Source: Candidatus Omnitrophota bacterium
Lineage (GTDB): Bacteria > Omnitrophota > Gorgyraeia > Duberdicusellales > 4484-171
Length of the DNA: 35,000 bases
Direction: 5' to 3'
NCBI GenBank assembly: GCA_018826075.1
Contig: JAHKAJ010000036.1
Span: 1-35,000, forward strand
The notes beneath the pieces were generated by a model. That model saw only the letters and a program-made list of their open reading frames with translations. It ran no database searches and was not told the origin of the DNA. Made by a program: the position numbers and the translations under genes. Of this stretch, positions 29,758 through 35,000 are shown one piece after another; position 1 is the stretch's first letter; the number at the start of each line of letters is the position of its first letter.

Positions 29758-30272
29758 ATATTAAAAGTTTAAAATCCGGACAGGAAATCTTATTTTCTGG
29801 AGTAATCTATACTGCCCGGGACCAGGCCCATAAGCGGCTGGTTGATATTATAAATAATGCAGGGGCACAAAATTTTGTGCCCCTACCATTTGATTTAAAA
29901 GGACAGTTCATCTATTATTGCGGCCCGACTGCTACTCCTAAAAATAAAGTAATTGGTTCTTGCGGCCCGACTACCAGTTCGCGGATGGATGAGTTTGTTG
30001 AACCTTTACTGAAAAAAGGCTTGCTGGGGATGATCGGTAAAGGTAGAAGAAGTAAGAAAGTCAGGAATCTGATTAAAAAATATAAGGCAGTTTATCTTTT
30101 GGCCCCGGCCGGCTGCGGCGCCCTGCTAGCCAAAAAAGTTTTATCGAAAAAACTGGTGGCTTTCAAAGATTTAGGTCCGGAAGCGATCTATCGGCTGGAA
30201 GTCAAAGATTTCCCGGTAATCGTAGGGATAGATTCTTTGGGAAAAGATACCTATGAGGATTTATGCGATTGA
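29754..30272 (+). CDS. Class I fumarate hydratase, beta subunit
   Basis: The 172-residue partner subunit shows SGVIYTARDQAHKRLVD, FDLKGQFIYYCGPT, VIGSCGPTTSSRMDEF and LGMIGKGRRSKKVR, the usual motifs of the class I fumarase C-terminal domain, with ALLAKKVL later. Between the first helix and PFDLKG lies an extra AQNFVPL stretch encoded by a 24-bp perfect palindrome. The frame upstream of 29754 belongs to the alpha gene, so the ATG there is the start. It overlaps rdgB by 10 bases. Confidence 0.9.
   Translation: MNIKSLKSGQEILFSGVIYTARDQAHKRLVDIINNAGAQNFVPLPFDLKGQFIYYCGPTATPKNKVIGSCGPTTSSRMDEFVEPLLKKGLLGMIGKGRRSKKVRNLIKKYKAVYLLAPAGCGALLAKKVLSKKLVAFKDLGPEAIYRLEVKDFPVIVGIDSLGKDTYEDLCD
29861..29884. 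repeat. 24-bp perfect palindrome inside fumarase beta gene
   Basis: Bases 29861-29872 (AGGGGCACAAAA) are the exact reverse complement of 29873-29884. The palindrome is translated in frame (GAQNFVPL) and adds about six residues compared with the usual family sequence. Confidence 0.85.
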
Positions 30273-30859
30273 TCGTTGCCACCAAAAATAACCATAAATT
30301 AAAGGAGATCAAAAAGATCCTTAAAGGTATTAAACTGCCGATTATTTCTTTAGTCGATCTTGACCGGACATTTCGGATAGTGGAGAATGGAAAGACTTTC
30401 CGGGAAAATGCTTTAAAAAAGGCCATACCGGTTTCAAAAATCTATAAACAGGATTATTTGCTGGGTGAAGATTCAGGCATCATGGTTGATCATCTTAAGG
30501 GGGGGCCGGGTGTTTATTCTAAGCGTTATGCCGGCCCTGATGGAAACCAGGAGAAAAATAACCAAAAGATACTTAAAACTCTTTCGGGAGTCAGTTTTAA
30601 AAACCGTGGCGCCAGTTTTATCTGCTGTTTGGCCTTAGCTAAGGCTGGTAAAGCCATAAAAGTTTTCAAAGGTAGCTTAGAGGGAAAAATTAGCCTGAAG
30701 CCGAAAGGAATTAATGGTTTTGGCTATGACCCGGTAATGTATCTTCCGGCTTATAGAAAAACCGTAGCTGAACTGTCTTTGGTCCAAAAGAATCTGATCA
30801 GCCACAGAGCCCAAGCTTTTCGGCAACTTAAGAAATATCTGGCCAGCAAAAACATTTGA
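30263..30859 (+). CDS. rdgB: XTP/dITP diphosphatase (RdgB/HAM1)
   Basis: This 198-residue house-cleaning enzyme hydrolyses non-canonical purine triphosphates such as dITP and XTP. It shows LIVATKNNHKLKEIKKIL, NGKTFRENALKKA, LGEDSGIMVDHLKGGPGVYSKRYAG and GFGYDPVMYLP, then AELSLVQKNLISHRAQA; all typical. It is the last gene of the run that starts at about 20351. The next gene has its own promoter, whose -35 overlaps the rdgB stop codon. Confidence 0.94.
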   Translation: MRLIVATKNNHKLKEIKKILKGIKLPIISLVDLDRTFRIVENGKTFRENALKKAIPVSKIYKQDYLLGEDSGIMVDHLKGGPGVYSKRYAGPDGNQEKNNQKILKTLSGVSFKNRGASFICCLALAKAGKAIKVFKGSLEGKISLKPKGINGFGYDPVMYLPAYRKTVAELSLVQKNLISHRAQAFRQLKKYLASKNI

Positions 30860-30884
30860 CATTTACCCCTTTTTCTATTATTTT
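30856..30884 (+). promoter_or_regulatory. Promoter of the 27-residue basic protein (leaderless)
   Basis: TTGACA at 30856-30861, a 17-base spacer, and TATTTT at 30879-30884. Transcription would start within 1-2 bases of the ATG at 30893. Confidence 0.6.
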
Positions 30885-30892
30885 ATTAACCT

Positions 30893-30976
30893 ATGCCTAA
30901 GAGAAGAAAGAGAAAATTACGCTGGAGAAGGCGGATAAAGAAGAATAAAGGTAGAAAGCCTAACCACGGCAAATAA
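30893..30976 (+). CDS. Very basic 27-residue protein, ribosomal-protein-like
   Basis: The gene encodes 27 residues starting MPKRRKRKLRWRRRIKKNKG, with 16 Lys or Arg. It is too short for normal gene finders. Composition recalls tiny ribosomal proteins (bTHX, or the AURKAIP1/COX24 mitochondrial-type domain found in some bacteria), but I cannot assign it to either. A consensus TTGACA -35 with good spacing directly before the ATG supports expression. There is no Shine-Dalgarno sequence, consistent with leaderless translation. The region from 30977 to 31049 shows no other feature. Confidence 0.6.
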   Translation: MPKRRKRKLRWRRRIKKNKGRKPNHGK

Positions 30977-31049
30977 GCGGTTTTTAACTAAAAGCCTAGG
31001 GCCGCGATTATTTTGTTTTCTGCCTGTTTTTCCACCTTGATACCCCATT

Positions 31050-31694
31050 ATGTTTAAGCGAATACGAGAAGATATCAAAACGGTTTTTCGTGAAGACCCG
31101 GCTGCCCGCAGCACCCTGGAGGTGCTTTTGTGCTATCCGGGGTTACATGCAATTCTAGTGCATCGGGTTTCCCATTGGTTTTGGAATAAGGAACTGAATA
31201 CTTTGGCCCGGGTTCTATCTCATTGGGGGCGTTTCTTTACCGGAGTAGAGATTCATCCCGGAGCAAAAATCGGCCGGCGTTTCTTTATTGACCATGGCAT
31301 GGGGGTAGTTATCGGCGAGACGGCTGAAATCGGAAATGATGTTTTAGTTTATCAGGGGGTTGTTCTAGGAGGCGTATCGCATGAAAAGGTCAAGCGCCAT
31401 CCGACTATCGGCAACAAGGTTGTTATTGGTGCCGGAGCAATCCTGTTGGGGCCGATAGATGTCGGAGCCGGGGCCAGGGTCGGTGCTGGTTCAGTAGTGG
31501 TCAGCGATGTTCCTGACGGGGCTACGGTGGTCGGTGTTCCGGGAAGAGTAGTTTTGCCCAAAGCTACTAAAAAAGTCAGTGGTGTTGAGTTGGATCACAA
31601 TAAACTTCCTGATCCGGTGATCGAAGTCTTACACCGTTTGGAAAAGCGGATCGAGGAATTAGAAACAAAGTGCAGGGAAAAATGCGAGTCTTAG
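31050..31694 (+). CDS. cysE: Serine O-acetyltransferase
   Basis: CysE acetylates serine for cysteine synthesis. The 214-residue protein has the N-terminal helical part ([39 protein letters not shown]), then the left-handed beta-helix of hexapeptide repeats: [55 protein letters not shown]. Active-site His in DHGMG is present. A short helix at the end ([15 protein letters not shown]) is common in the family. Its 3' end overlaps the epimerase gene by 13 bases. Confidence 0.94.
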   Translation: MFKRIREDIKTVFREDPAARSTLEVLLCYPGLHAILVHRVSHWFWNKELNTLARVLSHWGRFFTGVEIHPGAKIGRRFFIDHGMGVVIGETAEIGNDVLVYQGVVLGGVSHEKVKRHPTIGNKVVIGAGAILLGPIDVGAGARVGAGSVVVSDVPDGATVVGVPGRVVLPKATKKVSGVELDHNKLPDPVIEVLHRLEKRIEELETKCREKCES

Positions 31695-32587
31695 TAACCG
31701 GCGGAGCCGGATTCATCGGCTCTAACGTAGTCAAAATATTAGAAGATCAGGGAGATAAAGTAATTGTTCTGGATAATTTCTCTCATTCCAGCTATAAAAA
31801 CCTTATGGATTTGGAAGCTGAGGTAATCGCTTCGGATATTACTGATGGGTCGATTTATAAAAAACTTCCCAAAGTTGATGCAGTAATCCATGAGGCAGCA
31901 ATCACTGATACGACTTTGGCCGATGACACCAAGATGATGACAGTCAATTATGAAGGTTCCAAGAAAGTATTGGACTTTTGTTTAGCTAAAAATATACCTT
32001 TAGTTTATGCTTCCAGCGCCGGAGTTTATGGCGAAACTAAATCTTTAGCCAGCGAGGACCAAAAATTAACTCCTCATAATACGTATGGTTACTCAAAGTA
32101 TCTTTTTGATTGTCGAGTCAGTAAACTGATTGCTAAGAAAAGTTCGCCGCGAATAGTGGGCTTGCGTTACTTTAATGTTTATGGCCCCAGAGAATACCAT
32201 AAGGGCTCGGCAGCCAGTATGACTTATCAACTTTATCTTCAGATGAATTCAGGTAAACGTCCGAGAGTGTTTAAGTATGGCGAGCAAAAAAGAGATTTTA
32301 TTTACGTCAAAGACGTAGCTCGGATAACCGTTGAGGCTTTAAAATCAAAAACCAGCGCTATTCTGAATCTGGGGACCGGAACCCCCAGGAGTTTTAATGA
32401 TATAATTTCTTCATTAAATCAGGCGTTGAAAACCAAGCTAGAACCCGATTATTTCGATAATCCCTATGGTGATAAATACCAAAATTTCACCCAAGCCGAC
32501 ACCGCACTTTTAGAAAAAACTTTGAAAACCAGCGCTCAATTTTCGCTGGAGAAGGGTATCCAAGATTACGTTAACGAATACCTATAA
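31682..32587 (+). CDS. NAD-dependent epimerase, HldD-like
   Basis: The 301-residue SDR-type enzyme starts [20 protein letters not shown] (NAD-binding GxxGxxG) and has [10 protein letters not shown] and the catalytic YGYSK. The segments [24 protein letters not shown] and KYQNFTQAD match ADP-L-glycero-D-manno-heptose 6-epimerase (HldD), which makes the heptose of lipopolysaccharide core. This would imply an LPS-type outer membrane. A general sugar-nucleotide epimerase is the alternative. The start at 31682 is chosen because the frame upstream is cysE sequence in another frame. Confidence 0.85.
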   Translation: MRVLVTGGAGFIGSNVVKILEDQGDKVIVLDNFSHSSYKNLMDLEAEVIASDITDGSIYKKLPKVDAVIHEAAITDTTLADDTKMMTVNYEGSKKVLDFCLAKNIPLVYASSAGVYGETKSLASEDQKLTPHNTYGYSKYLFDCRVSKLIAKKSSPRIVGLRYFNVYGPREYHKGSAASMTYQLYLQMNSGKRPRVFKYGEQKRDFIYVKDVARITVEALKSKTSAILNLGTGTPRSFNDIISSLNQALKTKLEPDYFDNPYGDKYQNFTQADTALLEKTLKTSAQFSLEKGIQDYVNEYL

Positions 32588-32616
32588 TTTTTAGAAATTT
32601 AAGCCAGGAGGCAGTT

Positions 32617-33219
32617 ATGAGAAAAAGCTTTACTTTGATTGAGCTGATCGTAGTTATTGCCATCATTGCCATTCTAGCTGCTATAATCGCTCCCAATGCT
32701 TTTAAGGCTATCGAGAAGGCCAGAGTTTCCAAGACAGTAGCTGATCTACAGGCTATAAAATCTGCTATAACAATGTTATATGTTGATACCGGAAAGTTTC
32801 CCGGAGGTTGCCCGGCTTTTGCTGCTGATGAACGTCAGACTAGCTTGGGTGGGCAGCAAGGAGGCTTGGTAATGAGGATTAGGGTTGATGCTGCTCCAGT
32901 TGGTAATTGTCAGTGGACTCAAACAGATGTTGATGCTTGGGATGGCCCTTACTTAGAAAGCGGTAATGTTCAAGATATCTGGAAAAGAGATTATTTATTC
33001 ACTGATTATTCCTATTGTGATGCGCCTGAAGATGTCTACAATGATTGTGAGACCGATGTAATACCAAGAGTTTTATGTGAGGCTGCTTGCTGTAGCGGTG
33101 GTACATGTGCAGCTCCGCCGGTATCTGGAGATTGCCAACCCATGGTTTTAGTTTCCTTAGGGCCGGATGCCACTATGTATACCTGCGATGATGTTGTGGT
33201 GAAGATGTCGCTTAATTGA
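32617..33219 (+). CDS. GspG-like pseudopilin 5
   Basis: The 200-residue prepilin has leader MRKS before FTLIELIVVIAIIAILAAI with Glu5, then APNAFKAIEKARVSKTVADL. The periplasmic region has LYVDTGKFPGGCPAF, AWDGPYLESG, many cysteines (VLCEAACCSGGTCAAPP) and SLGPDATMYTCDD. It belongs with pseudopilin 4 by the GKFP-GCP and GPD-TCDD elements. An AGGAGG ribosome-binding site sits 7 bases upstream, and a TATAAT at 32583-32588 may be its -10 box, though no matching -35 is visible. It lies 29 bases after the epimerase stop and directly before the rRNA region. Confidence 0.88.
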   Translation: MRKSFTLIELIVVIAIIAILAAIIAPNAFKAIEKARVSKTVADLQAIKSAITMLYVDTGKFPGGCPAFAADERQTSLGGQQGGLVMRIRVDAAPVGNCQWTQTDVDAWDGPYLESGNVQDIWKRDYLFTDYSYCDAPEDVYNDCETDVIPRVLCEAACCSGGTCAAPPVSGDCQPMVLVSLGPDATMYTCDDVVVKMSLN

Positions 33220-33247
33220 TAGTTCTAAGATTTAATTTAAAAAATAC

Positions 33248-33275
33248 TTGACAAAAATTAACCTTGGTGTATAAA
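33248..33275 (+). promoter_or_regulatory. Consensus promoter upstream of the 16S gene
   Basis: TTGACA at 33248-33253, a 16-base spacer, and TATAAA at 33270-33275. It is the best promoter near the rRNA gene, but a terminator lies between it and 16S, so it may drive the rRNA operon through an attenuator, or a separate short RNA. Confidence 0.7.
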
Positions 33276-33281
33276 TAATAA

Positions 33282-33386
33282 GCCTTGTAAATAAGGTATA
33301 TTCGGAATGGGGAATCAATCTTTTTGATAAGTAACAAACGATAAATATCGGCAGAGGAAGAGGCATCCTTTGGGATGCTTTTTTTA
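33282..33386 (+). ncRNA. Possible short transcript or rRNA leader attenuator
   Basis: The stretch between the promoter (33248-33275) and the terminator (33361-33385) has no reading frame of note. It contains a CCTT/AAGG hairpin at about 33283-33296. It could be a free RNA of about 105 bases or the leader of the rRNA operon. Confidence 0.3.
33361..33385 (+). terminator. Intrinsic terminator upstream of 16S rRNA
   Basis: Stem GCATCC (33363-33368) with GGATGC (33373-33378), extended by two weaker pairs, loop TTTG, and a run of seven T. It might end the pseudopilin 5 transcript, the promoter-proximal RNA, or both. Confidence 0.8.
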
Positions 33387-33482
33387 TTCTGCTGTAAATT
33401 ACTGCGAAGTCCTTACCGACTCTAAGGGAAGGTTTAGGGCCAAGCAGAATTGTTCTCTGATAAAACCCGCAATATTTAAAAG
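33386..33482. other. 16S rRNA leader region
   Basis: The region has an ATTCTGCT / AGCAGAAT inverted repeat (33385-33392 and 33436-33443, approximate) and a TTGTTCTCTGATAAAA stretch that recalls rRNA antitermination boxA (TGCTCTTTGATAA). No clear second promoter was found. Confidence 0.4.

Positions 33483-35000
<1,518 letters not shown>

Overview
The window comes from a bacterial chromosome of moderate GC content with very tight gene packing. It ends in a 16S rRNA gene. The 16S is clearly bacterial but departs from most bacteria at the usual 338-355 primer/probe site. That, the gene set (queuosine precursor genes, fused SecDF, class I fumarase, GspG-like pseudopilins in solitary copies, a heptose-epimerase-like gene) and the general style suggest an uncultivated Gram-negative lineage near Omnitrophota (OP3) within the PVC neighbourhood. 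This placement is inference; no database search was possible.

Layout. (1) 1-2709: 3' end of peptide deformylase with a frameshift, a DUF6485 zinc-finger-like protein, thioredoxin reductase, a flippase-type membrane protein and a NYN-domain nuclease-like protein. (2) 2711-5968: a repeat block, a TPR protein, tRNA-Glu(CTC), a pseudopilin gene, a broken second copy of the tRNA 3' portion, and another pseudopilin. (3) 5989-7491, mostly minus strand: a PilZ protein, a small membrane protein with a structured leader, a candidate small RNA complementary to that leader, and two tiny lipoproteins, one missed by length cutoffs. (4) 7560-17406, plus strand: hisF-hisI-trpE-rpsP-yajC-secDF-compact mfd-SurA-like-pdxA-ksgA, nearly gap-free and probably one long operon. 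(5) 17456-18792: two more pseudopilins. (6) 18796-30859: sodium symporter, beta-lactamase-fold protein, RCK_C membrane protein, glgC, mgtE, amidase, murI, queD, queC, LolA-like, queE, fumarase alpha and beta, rdgB. (7) 30893-33219: a 27-residue basic protein, cysE, a heptose-epimerase-like gene, and a fifth pseudopilin. (8) 33248-35000: a promoter, a terminator and the 16S rRNA gene, cut by the window edge.

Three themes stand out. First, five orphan GspG-like pseudopilins share an almost identical N-terminal helix but have divergent C-terminal domains, with no secretion machinery nearby; one sits in a 911-bp unit bounded by tRNA-Glu 3' sequence. Second, several genes have consensus sigma-70 promoters placed so that transcription would start at or within 1-2 bases of the ATG, implying leaderless mRNAs. 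Third, at 6838-7060 a promoter-terminator unit encodes a short RNA that can pair extensively with the leader of the adjacent small membrane-protein mRNA, an arrangement like istR-tisB or orz-zor type I systems. Palindromic or tandem repeats are also inserted in frame inside hisF, queD and the fumarase beta gene.
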